Below, in pieces: positions 53,297-63,775 of a DNA stretch of 64,000 nt. The stretch is taken from assembly GCF_013390595.1 (NCBI RefSeq), contig NZ_JACAWV010000007.1:1-64000 (forward strand), read 5' to 3'. Position numbers and translations under genes: made by a program. This DNA is from Rhizobium sp. RM. GTDB taxonomy: Bacteria; Pseudomonadota; Alphaproteobacteria; Rhizobiales; Rhizobiaceae. The notes under the pieces are model-generated. The model was not told where the DNA came from. It ran no database searches and saw only the letters and a program-made list of their open reading frames with translations. The first letter of the stretch is position 1; each line of letters opens with the position of its first letter.

Positions 53297-54373
53297 TCAG
53301 CGATATTGTGGGGGCTCCACCGCAAAGCGTTCTGCAAGTTCTGCAAAAGCAGTACGCGTAACGGGATCAACCGGAGCACCTTCCCTTTCACGCCTTGCGG
53401 CAACTCCCCATTCGCGGTCACCAGGCGCCATAACCTTGCAATCCTCACGCGCCGGAGATTCTCGCAAGACCTCGAGATAGCGCTTCATGCCTTCGTCGAA
53501 TATGCTGCGTTCAATGAAGGCCTCAGGCTTCAGTGCTATCACGAACGCTCCAAGCCCGCGCGGCGTGGAGAAATCCGGGCCTGGCATTGGAGCGAGATCA
53601 AAGCTTAGCTTCATCCCGGTCAGGACGGCGCTGAAAATTTCGACCATACCGGCAAGCGCAGCGCCTTTGAACCCGAACTCTCCACCGAGCGGAGCAAGCA
53701 TTTCCGCAGTCTTGGGATCACGCGTATCGATGCCATTCCCGTTCGATGCGACGCCTTCAGGCAATGTCGTGCCAAGGCTACGATAGAGCAGGACCCGATT
53801 GTAGGGTACCGCGCTCGTTGCCATATCTAGTAACCAGGGCATACCGTCAGGTGCGGGAACGCCAACCGCGATCGGATTCGTACCATGAAACCGCATGGCG
53901 CCGTCGTGGAGCCGGACAAAACTGTCTGAGTTACAGAAAGCGATACCGATGAAGCCTTTTTTTGCAGCCTCAAGCGCGTAAGCGCCGGCCGGTCCAAAAT
54001 GCGAAGAATTGCGTATTGCGACAGCACCGATACCGAACTGACCGGCAAGCGAGATGGCGTTGTCCATCGCATGAAAGGTGGCGCGTGCGCCGTGAGCATG
54101 ATCCGCGTCTATGGTTTCTACGGCACCAAACCCGCCAACTCGCTTGATTTCGGGGCGGGGGTTCAGCCTCCCACCCGCAAAGGCTGTGATATAGTGCGCG
54201 AGCAGGCGTACCCCATGGCTATCAACACCGAGGCGCGTGCCGTGCATCATTGCCCGAGTTGCGGCATCTGACGTCTCTGGATCGACACCGGCTGCTAACA
54301 AGACCGAACGGCAAAAGCGGTCCAGTTCTGAAAGCTTTGACAATACGCTTGTCGGTTCTGCCACCAATTGCAT
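53297..54373 (-). CDS. Malate/L-lactate/ureidoglycolate dehydrogenase family protein
   Basis: A 358-residue NAD(P)-dependent LDH2/MDH2-family enzyme: GVDSHGVRLL with the catalytic His, RNSSHFGPAGAYALEA, FHGTNPIAVGVPAPDG, LDMATSAVPYNRVLLYRSLG and GFKGAALAGMVEI. GGAGGGG precedes ATG 54373. Candidates are ureidoglycolate dehydrogenase (AllD), malate or sulfolactate dehydrogenase. The ureidoglycine aminohydrolase gene 3.5 kb away makes AllD attractive but does not prove it. Distinct from the reductase at 16832. Confidence 0.85.
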   Translation of the reverse strand: MQLVAEPTSVLSKLSELDRFCRSVLLAAGVDPETSDAATRAMMHGTRLGVDSHGVRLLAHYITAFAGGRLNPRPEIKRVGGFGAVETIDADHAHGARATFHAMDNAISLAGQFGIGAVAIRNSSHFGPAGAYALEAAKKGFIGIAFCNSDSFVRLHDGAMRFHGTNPIAVGVPAPDGMPWLLDMATSAVPYNRVLLYRSLGTTLPEGVASNGNGIDTRDPKTAEMLAPLGGEFGFKGAALAGMVEIFSAVLTGMKLSFDLAPMPGPDFSTPRGLGAFVIALKPEAFIERSIFDEGMKRYLEVLRESPAREDCKVMAPGDREWGVAARREREGAPVDPVTRTAFAELAERFAVEPPQYR

Positions 54374-54463
54374 GAAAAGCCCCCTCCCGATTCCTCAGAC
54401 AACGGGCTCCACGCTATTCACCGGGAGCGATTTTGCAACTGCTATCGCACCCGGGAAGGACAG

Positions 54464-57082
54464 TTAGCTGTCGCTGCCCATAGCCTCGTAGGCGTCACGC
54501 TCACCGGCAATAATAGAACGCTTGCCGACATGGTTTGCTGGACCAACGATGCCTTCCTGCTCCATCCGCTCTACGAGAGACGCCGCGCGGTTATAGCCAA
54601 TCGAAAGGCGCCTCTGAATGTATGAGGTCGAGCATTTCTTGTCGCGCAACACGACCTTGACGGCTTTTTCATAGAGGTCGTCTGTGTCGTCTTCTGCCAT
54701 AGCGGTCTTATCGAAAACTGCACTATCGTCCTCAGCCTCGTCCTCAGCTTCTTCAGCGTCTTCCGTGACTGTACCAAGGTACTCGGGACGCCCTTGTGTC
54801 TTCAAATGCGCGACGACTTTTTCGACTTCTTCGTCAGAGACAAACGGGCCATGAACGCGAGCAATGCGACCACCGCCCATCATGTGCAACATGTCGCCCT
54901 GACCGAGCAGATGTTCGGCACCTTGTTCGCCGAGGATAGTACGGCTGTCGATCTTGGAGGTTACCTGGAACGAGATGCGAGTTGGGAAGTTCGCCTTGAT
55001 AGTCCCGGTGATGACATCGACCGAAGGACGTTGCGTGGCCATGATCAGGTGGATACCTGCAGCACGCGCCATCTGCGCGAGGCGCTGGATCGCACCTTCG
55101 ATTTCCTTACCGGCAACCATCATCAGGTCTGCCATTTCATCGACGATAACGACGATGTAGGGCATCGCGCTAAGGTCCATTTCCTCCTGCTCATAAACCG
55201 CTTCACCGGTTGCCCGATCGAAGCCAGTCTGAACGTTGCAGAACACCGTTTCGCCTTTGGCACGCGCAGTGGCTGCCCTTGCGTTATAGCCATCGATATT
55301 GCGTACACCGAGGCGCGACATCTTGCGATACCGGTCTTCCATCTCCCGCACAGCCCATTTCAGGGCCATGACGGCCTTTTTGGGATCTGTAACGACAGGG
55401 GTCAGGAGATGTGGAATACCGTCATACACTGACAGCTCAAGCATCTTCGGATCGACCATGATGAGGCGGCACTCTTCTGGCTTAAGGCGGTAGAGGATCG
55501 ACAGGATCATGGTGTTGATGGCGACAGACTTACCGGATCCGGTCGTGCCTGCGACGAGCAGGTGCGGCATCTTGGCAAGTTCAGCGATAACAGGCTCACC
55601 ACCGATCGTTTTGCCCAGGCAAAGGGCCAGTTTCTGACGAGTTTCGCTGTAGTCTCCCGATTCAATCAGCTCGCGCAGATAGACCGTTTCTCTGACCGGA
55701 TTTGGCAACTCGATACCGATGACGTTTCTGCCGGGCACGACGGCGACACGTGCTGAAAGAGCGGACATCGAGCGAGCGATGTCGTCCGACAGACCGATGA
55801 CGCGAGAAGACTTGACGCCTGGTGCAGGTTCGAACTCGTAAAGCGTTACGACCGGCCCGGGACGGACGTCGATAATTTCACCCTTGACACCGAAGTCTTC
55901 AAGCACGCTTTCAAGAAGGCCTGCGCTCTGTTCGAGCGCTTCCGGCGTCATGGTGGTTGTCTGCTGGACACGAGCCTGCTGCAGCAACTCTATCGAAGGG
56001 TATTCGTATTCGCCCTCGGCGAAGACCGGTGCGTCACGGAACATCGGCTGCGACGCTTGAAGGGGCGCACGTGCGACGAAGCGTGGCTCGACCGACGGCG
56101 GCGGCTCGCAAGCAATAGCTGCCTCGGGTGCTGGAGCATTGATTTCTACTTCAACCGGAGCAGCATTGCCGAGCGGCAACATGGATGATGCGGCCGCACG
56201 AACGCCGATTTCGCGATAAAGGCGGACTGCGGATCCACCCGGAACGGTGATGACGGGTGGTTCTGTAGATAGCTCAATCGCCGGCGCAGAGGCAGGAAAC
56301 GGCATCGGAAGCGAAATTGTTGAGGCCTGCGGGTTTGGCACTGCACCGGGCACGGGTGCCAGATCGAGATCCATCACCTCGAAGAAGATTTCGTCGGGCA
56401 AATTCGCTGCAAATGCCGGGAGTACCATAGTTGGCCTGACGGCCTCGTCGGCGGTTAGTCCCTGCACGGGCACGACAGGTACGACAGGCGCCACTCCCGT
56501 CACGTCTGCAATTGCGACGGCGACAGCAACGTCTTCCATCACTGTGCTCTGTTCCGCTTGTTGTTTCAGGGCCAGCTCGCGACGCAACTTGTACGTCAAG
56601 GCACGCGCACCCTGAGCATGTGGGGGCTGCGGGAGAACGGGGATACGCGGAGGCTGCGGGACCCTTGGCTCCGGCTTCTTGTAAACGGGCGCGACAGCTT
56701 CCTCGACCGGTGTAGCAATAACCGGCTCAACGGTTTCGACCTCAATTTCGGCAGGAACGATGTCTGCTTCGTCTTGCTGAGGCTCGACGGCCCCGCGACG
56801 TGAGAACGCGCTTTCTGGCGTCCTTGTAAAACGAACATTTGGCCCCAATACAAAAGCATTTTGCCAGCCGGGCATGTCAGAACGCCCCTCTATTGCGTCA
56901 GCCGCGACGACATCTGCATTCTGACGAGGACGACTGGTGGAATGATCGGCGTGTGCGCTCGCGACACGACCGACCCCATCATTGGGTTTGGCATGAGGGC
57001 TTACGCCCCCCTCCCCTGCGCTATTGCCGGAATTCGGAAAATTGGATCGGGAGAAGGTCATGGCAGCGTGCACACTCATCAT
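54464..57082 (-). CDS. ftsK: FtsK/SpoIIIE-family DNA translocase without membrane domain
   Basis: An 872-residue protein. The N-terminal 370 residues are Pro/Ala/Val/Glu-rich and of low complexity ([20 protein letters not shown]), without any transmembrane segment. The motor follows: [20 protein letters not shown], Walker [32 protein letters not shown] as Walker [21 protein letters not shown], and a gamma winged helix at the C-terminus ([20 protein letters not shown]) that reads KOPS-type sequences. The usual four-helix membrane anchor is missing, so it is a cytosolic paralogue. Of the ATGs at 57082, 57079 and 57061, none has a convincing ribosome site. Confidence 0.88.
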   Translation of the reverse strand: MMSVHAAMTFSRSNFPNSGNSAGEGGVSPHAKPNDGVGRVASAHADHSTSRPRQNADVVAADAIEGRSDMPGWQNAFVLGPNVRFTRTPESAFSRRGAVEPQQDEADIVPAEIEVETVEPVIATPVEEAVAPVYKKPEPRVPQPPRIPVLPQPPHAQGARALTYKLRRELALKQQAEQSTVMEDVAVAVAIADVTGVAPVVPVVPVQGLTADEAVRPTMVLPAFAANLPDEIFFEVMDLDLAPVPGAVPNPQASTISLPMPFPASAPAIELSTEPPVITVPGGSAVRLYREIGVRAAASSMLPLGNAAPVEVEINAPAPEAAIACEPPPSVEPRFVARAPLQASQPMFRDAPVFAEGEYEYPSIELLQQARVQQTTTMTPEALEQSAGLLESVLEDFGVKGEIIDVRPGPVVTLYEFEPAPGVKSSRVIGLSDDIARSMSALSARVAVVPGRNVIGIELPNPVRETVYLRELIESGDYSETRQKLALCLGKTIGGEPVIAELAKMPHLLVAGTTGSGKSVAINTMILSILYRLKPEECRLIMVDPKMLELSVYDGIPHLLTPVVTDPKKAVMALKWAVREMEDRYRKMSRLGVRNIDGYNARAATARAKGETVFCNVQTGFDRATGEAVYEQEEMDLSAMPYIVVIVDEMADLMMVAGKEIEGAIQRLAQMARAAGIHLIMATQRPSVDVITGTIKANFPTRISFQVTSKIDSRTILGEQGAEHLLGQGDMLHMMGGGRIARVHGPFVSDEEVEKVVAHLKTQGRPEYLGTVTEDAEEAEDEAEDDSAVFDKTAMAEDDTDDLYEKAVKVVLRDKKCSTSYIQRRLSIGYNRAASLVERMEQEGIVGPANHVGKRSIIAGERDAYEAMGSDS

Positions 57083-57281
57083 AAACGTACATAATTTCGG
57101 TCTCCCTGAAATAAAAAATAAAGGTTAACCACCCCTTTCCAACCAGGACCCAACCACGCAATTTTTTCTCTCGGATACGTTCAGCATAGAATAGGAAAAG
57201 CGCCCAAGGTTACCCCCAAGCGCTTGTAATTAATTGGTTAAATTGAATTTGATCGCGCCGATCTTGCCGTGCGTGCCAAGC

Positions 57282-58460
57282 TCACCCTGCCATGGAGAAG
57301 TCTTTGAGGCGTGAGGCCAAGCCTTCGATCGTTTTGGCCCCGGCGTTTGCAAAGGCGAAGCGCAAAAAACCATCCTGGCCCGTGCCGAAATAGCTGCCCG
57401 GCAGGCAAACCACACCGAATTCACGCGCCATTTTTTCGGCAACGGCAGCGGATGAAACACCGTCGAAGGGATGCCGCACAAATGCGAAATAGGCTCCCGC
57501 CGATGCCAGGCCCCATTCTGGCAGCTCACGCATGACCCGGCGAAGAGCGTCAGCGCGCAATGCGATTTCCGACCTGTTTGCTTCCCGCCACTCGACAAGT
57601 GCCGGAATGGCCTTTGCAACAGCTGCCTGCGGCGCTCGAGGCGCGCAAATCTGGAGGTTGTCCATGATCTTGGTGATCTCAAAAAGGGCTTTTTCGCCAG
57701 CCGTGATGGCACCAAGGCGGTGACCGGGAATGCAATACGACTTTGAGAAGCTGTAGAGCATGATCAGATTTTTTTCCCAGCCCTCGATCTTCATCAGATC
57801 ATGGGGCCTGTCGTCTCCTGGTGGAAGGAAGTCACGATAGGTCTCATCGAGGATGAGCCACGCGCCGTGTTTTCTGCATGCATGAAATATCTCTGCAAGC
57901 AGGCTGGGGGAGTAGACCGCGCCGGTCGGATTGTTGGGTGTTACGACTGCCAACGCCTTAACTCCCTTCGACAGGACGGCATCGACGTCCTCAATCTTGG
58001 GCAAAAATCCGTTCTCGGCCGCACATTCGATCAAAACCCGGTTTATTCCGAGCATCTCAAGCGTCGTATCCTGATTGAAGTAGAACGGATTTGTCAGCGC
58101 AACGGTATCGCCTGCTCCCGCAACGGCCATCGCGGCACACATAAAGGCCTGATTGCAACCCGACGTGATGTGAATATTGCCGGCATTGAGGCTTACGCCA
58201 TAGATCGCACCCACATGTTCCGCGTAGGCATCTCTCAGAAGCGTTTCACCTTCAATCGGGCCATAACCGGTATAGGCGATTGAACCTGATGCCTCTGCCA
58301 ACCAGCCAAGGATGTCCTTATGCGCCGGGTAGCCCGGAACGGCCTGCGAAAGATCAATTGCCGGCCCCTTGCTGCCGTCATAGGCGCGCGCCCACGCAAA
58401 AACTGACGGTACAGGCGGCGGGAGGATTGACGCAACGAGCGGATTGAATACGGCAGACAT
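57282..58460 (-). CDS. Class I/II pyridoxal-phosphate aminotransferase
   Basis: A 392-residue fold type I aminotransferase. VTPNNPTGAVYSPSLL holds the cofactor-binding Asn, LDETYRDFLP the Asp, SFSKSYCIPGHRLGA the Schiff-base Lys (about 240), and FLRFAFANAG the substrate-carboxylate Arg. ATG 58460 (MSAVFNPLVASI) follows AAGAGAACA. It is divergent from the peptide-type ABC importer, so it may act on an imported amino acid or peptide product. The amino donor is not predictable. Confidence 0.88.
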   Translation of the reverse strand: MSAVFNPLVASILPPPVPSVFAWARAYDGSKGPAIDLSQAVPGYPAHKDILGWLAEASGSIAYTGYGPIEGETLLRDAYAEHVGAIYGVSLNAGNIHITSGCNQAFMCAAMAVAGAGDTVALTNPFYFNQDTTLEMLGINRVLIECAAENGFLPKIEDVDAVLSKGVKALAVVTPNNPTGAVYSPSLLAEIFHACRKHGAWLILDETYRDFLPPGDDRPHDLMKIEGWEKNLIMLYSFSKSYCIPGHRLGAITAGEKALFEITKIMDNLQICAPRAPQAAVAKAIPALVEWREANRSEIALRADALRRVMRELPEWGLASAGAYFAFVRHPFDGVSSAAVAEKMAREFGVVCLPGSYFGTGQDGFLRFAFANAGAKTIEGLASRLKDFSMAG

Positions 58461-58755
58461 CTTGTTCTCTTGGAAAAGGGGCAGAAGGGTTTCAGCGGGA
58501 GGCGACAATCCGTCATCGCGACCCCACATGCAAGTACTGCGTCCAAAATCATAAGAGGCACGTGGTTACGCCGAATGGCTATCCCCACTTTTTGCGATCC
58601 GAAGGATATTGTTTCCGCCAATGACCCAGCTGCGTAAATTCATTGCTGTAACACCAACGATTTAGCGTGGACAGTGGCGAGCCCTCGATCATAAGATCGG
58701 TGCGAGCCAAATGCTGTTCAGCCGCGCCCGGCTTCCTATCTTCCGGAGTATGTCC

Positions 58756-60363
58756 ATGTTGCCTGTTTCGATTTCCCGCCGCACGCTTCTCAAGACTTCT
58801 TTGATCCTTGCGGCTTCAACTGGGCTCACCGGGATTGCCGCCGCCCAGCAGGCAGGTGGAGGTCGACTGATCGTTGCGGCAGACTCCGAGCCGAAGAACC
58901 TCAATCCAGCTATTGTCGCCTCGAACGGGGTTTTTTACATCTCCAGCAAGGTCATCGAGCCGCTTGCAGAAGCCTCGTTCAAAGGAAGAGATGGCCTCGA
59001 ACCTCGACTTGCAACTGAGTGGACCGGTTCGGACGACGGACTGACTGCCACTTTCAAGCTGCGCGAAGGGGTAACATGGCATGACGGCAAGCCATTTACC
59101 TCCGCCGATGTAGCCTTTTCGGCGCTCCAGGTATGGAAGCCACTGCAAAATCTTGGACGTCTCGTATTCGCAAATCTCGAGGCTGTTGAGACGCCGGATG
59201 ACCACACGGCGATTTTCCGCTTCTCAAGCCCCACCCCGTTCCAGCTCGTCCGCAACGCATTGCCGGCCGTGACGAGCGTCTTGCCAAAACACCTTTATGA
59301 AGGGACCGATATTGCGAACAACCCTGCAAACACCAAGCCGGTCGGCACCGGTCCCTACGTGTTTGCGGAACACAAACCCGGTGAATATTATCACCTTGCC
59401 CGATACGCGAACTACTGGGACAAAAGCCAGGCCCTTCTTGATGATATCATCTACAAGGTTTTGCCGGATCGCGCCGCTGCAGCTTCGGCACTGGAAGCAG
59501 ACGAGATCCAGCTTGCTGCGTTCTCGGCAGTGCCGCTTGCCGACCTTGAGAGGATCTCAAAAGTACCTGGCATCAAGGTAATCGCTGACGGCTACGAAGC
59601 GCTGACCTACCAGCTTGTGGTGGAGATCAACCATCGTCGTAAAGAGCTCTCTGACCTCAAGGTTCGGCAGGCGATTGCCCACGCAATCGATAAGAAATTC
59701 GTCGTCGACACCATTTTCCTTGGTTACGCGTCAGCGTCGACTGGACCAATACCCAAGAACTCTACCGAGTTTTATTCGGATGACGTTGCCTCTTACGATT
59801 TCGATATCGCAAAGGCGAATGCCCTTCTCGATGAAGCGGGCTATGCGCGAAAGGAGGACGGGACTCGTTTTGCGCTGAAACTTTTGCCCGCGCCATATTT
59901 CAACGAGACAAAACAATTCGGCTCTTACCTACGACAGGCGCTCCAAAAGATCGGGATTGATGCCGAGCTGGTAAACAATGATTCCGCTGCTCATCAAAAG
60001 GCTGTCTACACCGATCACAACTTCGATCTGGCTGTTGCACCACCGGTTTTCCGCGGTGATCCTGCGATCTCCACGACCATCCTTGTACGCTCCGGGATCC
60101 CTGCGGGGGTTGGCTTCTCCAACCAGGGCGGCTACGAAAACAAGTCGGTTGATGAACTGATCGATCAAGCAGCAATCACCGTCAATGCGACTGCAAGAAC
60201 GGAACTCTATAAGGATTTCCAGAAACAGGTGGTTGCTGACTTACCAATCATCAATGTCGCTGAATGGGGTTTCATCACTGTTGCCCGCGATAGCGTCCAC
60301 AACGTCGCCAGCAATCCGCGCTGGGCCGTTTCCAACTGGGCCGATACGACAATCAGCAGATAA
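58756..60363 (+). CDS. Peptide/nickel-type ABC importer, binding protein (Tat substrate)
   Basis: A 535-residue family 5 binding protein. ATG 58756 (MLPVSISRRTLLKTSLILAA) has GGAG seven bases ahead and a twin-arginine motif SRRTLLK, so export by the Tat pathway is likely. Mature part: RLIVAADSEPKNLNPAIVAS, FKLREGVTWHDGKPFTSADV, KPVGTGPYVFAEHKPGEYYH and DLKVRQAIAHAIDKK. Binds an oligopeptide or a related ligand. First gene of a five-gene importer operon that continues into an aminotransferase gene. Confidence 0.9.
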   Translation: MLPVSISRRTLLKTSLILAASTGLTGIAAAQQAGGGRLIVAADSEPKNLNPAIVASNGVFYISSKVIEPLAEASFKGRDGLEPRLATEWTGSDDGLTATFKLREGVTWHDGKPFTSADVAFSALQVWKPLQNLGRLVFANLEAVETPDDHTAIFRFSSPTPFQLVRNALPAVTSVLPKHLYEGTDIANNPANTKPVGTGPYVFAEHKPGEYYHLARYANYWDKSQALLDDIIYKVLPDRAAAASALEADEIQLAAFSAVPLADLERISKVPGIKVIADGYEALTYQLVVEINHRRKELSDLKVRQAIAHAIDKKFVVDTIFLGYASASTGPIPKNSTEFYSDDVASYDFDIAKANALLDEAGYARKEDGTRFALKLLPAPYFNETKQFGSYLRQALQKIGIDAELVNNDSAAHQKAVYTDHNFDLAVAPPVFRGDPAISTTILVRSGIPAGVGFSNQGGYENKSVDELIDQAAITVNATARTELYKDFQKQVVADLPIINVAEWGFITVARDSVHNVASNPRWAVSNWADTTISR

Positions 60364-60377
60364 ATGGGGCTTCAGCC

Positions 60378-61367
60378 ATGGCAGGTGCATTGCTGTTGTT
60401 GAAGCGAAGAGCACTCACTGCAATTCCGGTGATGTTGATTGTCCTCGTCTTCACATTTGTGCTGATGGAGAACGCATCCGGAGATGCGGTCGACGCCTAT
60501 CTCGTCTCTATTGGCGGTGGCGATGCGGGGCTTCGCGACGCGCTTCGCCAACAGTATGGTTTGGACGGTTCGATCCTCGCGCGCTTCTGGCTCTACATCA
60601 CCTCCGTTTTACGGCTCGATCTCGGCTGGTCAGTTTCTTTTGACCGCCCGGTTCTCAACCTCATTCTCGAGCGGCTGCCAAACACGCTACTTTTAATGGC
60701 GAGTGCCACAACGCTCGCCTTCCTGTTTGGAACCGCGCTCGGAATTGTCGCTGGTGCGCGTCCTCGTGGCTTGACCGACCGGTTACTGTCGGCAATGTCA
60801 CTGGCACTATATTCGATGCCAGGATTTTGGCTCGGACTTGTGATGGCAATCGTCTTTGCAGTGCAGTTGCGGTGGCTGCCAACCTCAGGGATCGAAACCG
60901 TCGCCTCCGGGAAATCAGGCTTGCCACGAATGCTCGATGTAACAAGGCATCTCGTCTTGCCGGTCGCAAGCCTCGGTCTCATCTACCTCGCCCTTTTCTT
61001 GAGAGTGATGCGGACTGCCATGGCGGCAATCTGGCCACTCGAATTCGTATTGTTTGCACAATCGAAGGGCCTTTCGAAATCAAGGATTGTCATCCGGCAT
61101 GTAGCACGAAATGCCGCGTTGCCGCTCATCACCGTTCTTGGCCTACAATCTGCCACCATGCTTGGGGGCAGCGTCGTCATAGAGAGTGTCTTTGCAATTC
61201 CAGGCTTCGGAAGATTGGCGCAGGAAGCCGTGAGCGGTCGCGACACACCGCTTCTTATGGGAATCATCTTGGTGAGCGCGGTGTTTGTGATCCTGGTCAA
61301 TCTCGCCGTCGATCTCGTTTTATCTGCGCTCGACCCCAGGATTGGGAATGGAGGACAGGTGGGATGA
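60378..61367 (+). CDS. Peptide-type ABC importer, permease (DppB-like)
   Basis: A 329-residue permease with six hydrophobic segments: LLKRRALTAIPVMLIVLVFT, RLPNTLLLMASATTLAFLFG, TVLGLQSATMLGGSVVIESV and the family signature GFGRLAQEAVSGRDTPLLMG. ATG 60378 is followed by the typical N-terminal helix. The stop overlaps the next gene by 4 bp (ATGA). Confidence 0.92.
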   Translation: MAGALLLLKRRALTAIPVMLIVLVFTFVLMENASGDAVDAYLVSIGGGDAGLRDALRQQYGLDGSILARFWLYITSVLRLDLGWSVSFDRPVLNLILERLPNTLLLMASATTLAFLFGTALGIVAGARPRGLTDRLLSAMSLALYSMPGFWLGLVMAIVFAVQLRWLPTSGIETVASGKSGLPRMLDVTRHLVLPVASLGLIYLALFLRVMRTAMAAIWPLEFVLFAQSKGLSKSRIVIRHVARNAALPLITVLGLQSATMLGGSVVIESVFAIPGFGRLAQEAVSGRDTPLLMGIILVSAVFVILVNLAVDLVLSALDPRIGNGGQVG

Positions 61368-62194
61368 GCTTCCTTTTCCGATTGCTAAAGACCCCTGAGG
61401 GCATTACGGGCGCGTCGATCCTGTTGGTGTTGACGGTTGTTGCAATTTCAGCCCCATTGCTTTTTCCCGGCGATCCGCTGTCGATTGTCGGCGCACCGCT
61501 CGTTGCTCCTTTTAAAGACCCAGCCTTCCCGCTCGGCACCGATCATCTGGGTCGCGATGTGATCGCCTGTCTCGCTCACGGAGCACAAACCTCGCTGCTC
61601 GTCGGACTGGGTGCTGCCCTTGCTGCGCTGGCGGTCGGAACGGTGATCGGTACCGTCGCCGGATTTTCAGGCGGGCTAGTCGATGAGGCCCTGATGAGGC
61701 TGGCAGATGCATTCCAGATCGTACCGAGCTTCCTCCTGGCGCTTGCATTCGTCAGTACGATTGGCGCCTCGATGCCGGTGGTTATCATGGCGATTGCGCT
61801 TGGCGCATGGGCCGACCCTGCAAAACTGATGCGGACGCAGGTCTTGTCTGTACGTGAGCGCGACTACGTACAATCGGCACGCGCAATCGGCATGCATCCC
61901 CTGGAGATTGCATTTCGTCAGGTCTTTCCGAATGCGTTGGGCCCAGTGCTGGCGCTGGCGGCAATCATTGTCGCTGCCGCAATTTTAACAGAGGCAGCAC
62001 TTTCATTTTTGGGTTTGGGCGATCCTAACATAGTAACATGGGGTTCGATGATCGCAGAAGGACGCAACGTGCTGCGATCTGCAGCGTTTCTTTCCGTTAT
62101 TCCTGGCCTCGGCCTGCTCATAACCGTCCTTGGCGTTTACCTATTGGGTGAAGGGATCAACACCGCACTCGCGAACAAGGCGAAGTTAGCATGA
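61364..62194 (+). CDS. Peptide-type ABC importer, permease (DppC-like)
   Basis: A 276-residue permease: ASILLVLTVVAISAPLLFPG first segment, PLGTDHLGRDVIACLAHGAQ, the EAA-like YVQSARAIGMHPLEIAFRQV and ILTEAALSFLGLGDPNIVTW, all standard for DppC. The true start is ATG 61364 overlapping the dppB-like stop; a much longer reading upstream lies over dppB and is wrong. Overlaps the ATPase start by 4 bp. Confidence 0.92.
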   Translation: MSFLFRLLKTPEGITGASILLVLTVVAISAPLLFPGDPLSIVGAPLVAPFKDPAFPLGTDHLGRDVIACLAHGAQTSLLVGLGAALAALAVGTVIGTVAGFSGGLVDEALMRLADAFQIVPSFLLALAFVSTIGASMPVVIMAIALGAWADPAKLMRTQVLSVRERDYVQSARAIGMHPLEIAFRQVFPNALGPVLALAAIIVAAAILTEAALSFLGLGDPNIVTWGSMIAEGRNVLRSAAFLSVIPGLGLLITVLGVYLLGEGINTALANKAKLA

Positions 62195-62997
62195 CAGCAA
62201 CATCGACGCTCTGCCATATCGACCAACTCAGTGTTGCCTATAGCCGGACAGGCGAACCGGCGTTGATAGATGTAACACTCACGATCACCAGAGGGCGGAA
62301 GCTGGCGATAATCGGTGAAAGCGGTTCTGGGAAATCGACGCTAGCCAAGGCGATTGCCAACCTCTTACCAGGCAGCGCCACGGTAACTGGTGAAATCACA
62401 TGGAAGGGTCCATCCGGCAATATCACCAACGCGCCATTGTCTGGCAAAGACATCGGATATGTCTTTCAGGATCCGGGCGCTTCACTCAATCCGCTTTTGA
62501 CTGTGGGCGAACAGGTTTCAGAGGGTGCGGTTCGTCATCTGGGACTTTCATGGTCTCAAGCAAGGGAACGCGCCCGCGATCTTCTCGAAAAGGTCAATCT
62601 GCCGCACCCCACGCACCTGCTTTCGGCCTATCCGCACCAACTGTCAGGTGGACAGCGTCAGCGCGTTGCAATTGCCGCAGCGATAGCTGCAGAACCCTCC
62701 ATTCTCATTACCGACGAGGCTACGAGTGCGCTTGATACCGTGAGCCAATCCTCGATTATCTCGTTATTAAATGATCTCGTAGTCGAAGATGACCGCACGC
62801 TCGTTTTCGTGACACACGATATTGGACTTGCTTCCAGTCTGGCTGACGACATCGCGGTTCTCAGTCGCGGAAGGATGGTCGAAACCGGTCAGGCGGGACC
62901 GGTGCTGACGACGCCGACACAGGACTACACCCGGTCGCTTCTCGCGAACTACATAGACTTCGACACTCCATCCCTGATTGATGGAGCCAGGCCATGA
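62191..62997 (+). CDS. Peptide-type ABC importer, ATPase (DppD-like)
   Basis: A 268-residue ATPase: Walker A GESGSGKST, Q-loop VFQDPGASLNPLLT, signature LSGGQRQR, Walker B ILITDEATSALD, switch VTHDIGLAS. It lacks the long C-terminal extension with the iron-sulfur cysteines seen in many DppD/OppD proteins, which makes it shorter than usual. Overlaps the second ATPase gene by 4 bp. Confidence 0.91.
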   Translation: MTATSTLCHIDQLSVAYSRTGEPALIDVTLTITRGRKLAIIGESGSGKSTLAKAIANLLPGSATVTGEITWKGPSGNITNAPLSGKDIGYVFQDPGASLNPLLTVGEQVSEGAVRHLGLSWSQARERARDLLEKVNLPHPTHLLSAYPHQLSGGQRQRVAIAAAIAAEPSILITDEATSALDTVSQSSIISLLNDLVVEDDRTLVFVTHDIGLASSLADDIAVLSRGRMVETGQAGPVLTTPTQDYTRSLLANYIDFDTPSLIDGARP

Positions 62998-63767
62998 GCC
63001 TACTTTCGGTAGAGGGTCTCGGCAAGACATTCGAGAGCCCTCAACGCAAAGTCGCCGCACTTGCAGACGTCACGTTCTCCCTGCAGGCCGGTGAAACACT
63101 TGGCCTTGCCGGGCCATCAGGTTGTGGCAAATCGACGTTAGCGCGTATTCTGATGCGGCTTATAACAGCCGATGAGGGCACTGTCCGTTTCGACAAGTAC
63201 GACTGGCTATCACTTGAAGGCAATGACCTTCGCAGAGCGCGGCCGCGCATGCAGATGGTATTTCAGGATACGCATAGCGCTTTCAATCCAAGCGCGACTG
63301 TCGAAAGCTCCATTGGTGAACCGTTACGCATCCATAGAGGCGGATCTGTTGCCAAACGATCGCTTGAGATACACGCACTGATGGATCGGGTGGGTTTGCC
63401 CTCGATCTACGCTCAACGTTCGGTCTTTAGCCTTTCTGGAGGTCAAAGACAGCGTGTTGCTATCGCACGGGCGCTTGCACTCAGCCCGGCCCTCCTTATC
63501 CTTGACGAGGCTGTTTCCGCGCTCGACATATCGGTCAGAAACCAAATCCTGGAGTTGGTGGTAGAAATCCAGCGCGAGACCCAAGTCGCCTGCCTTTTCG
63601 TCTCACACGACCTTGCCGTCATCCACGCGGTTTGTCACCGCGTTGCTATCATGGAGAGCGGGCGCATCGTCGAGATCGGGGACACCGGCAAAATCATAAA
63701 ATTCCCCCAATCGTCAGCCGCGCGGGCCCTTATTGCCGCAGCGCCGCGGCTGTCGAAGACAAGATAG
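62994..63767 (+). CDS. Peptide-type ABC importer, ATPase (DppF-like)
   Basis: A 257-residue ATPase: Walker [30 protein letters not shown] as the Q-loop with the peptide-importer DxxSxxNP pattern, signature LSGGQRQR, Walker B LLILDEAVSALD and switch VSHDLAVIH. Completes the importer. The next gene begins 8 bp downstream and is probably in the same operon. Confidence 0.91.
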   Translation: MSLLSVEGLGKTFESPQRKVAALADVTFSLQAGETLGLAGPSGCGKSTLARILMRLITADEGTVRFDKYDWLSLEGNDLRRARPRMQMVFQDTHSAFNPSATVESSIGEPLRIHRGGSVAKRSLEIHALMDRVGLPSIYAQRSVFSLSGGQRQRVAIARALALSPALLILDEAVSALDISVRNQILELVVEIQRETQVACLFVSHDLAVIHAVCHRVAIMESGRIVEIGDTGKIIKFPQSSAARALIAAAPRLSKTR

Positions 63768-63775
63768 GACATGAC

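Noticed and set aside
57195-57230. AAGCGC..GCGCTT stem downstream of the class I aminotransferase gene
   Set aside because: Six-base stem with a long loop and no T-run; not convincing as a terminator.
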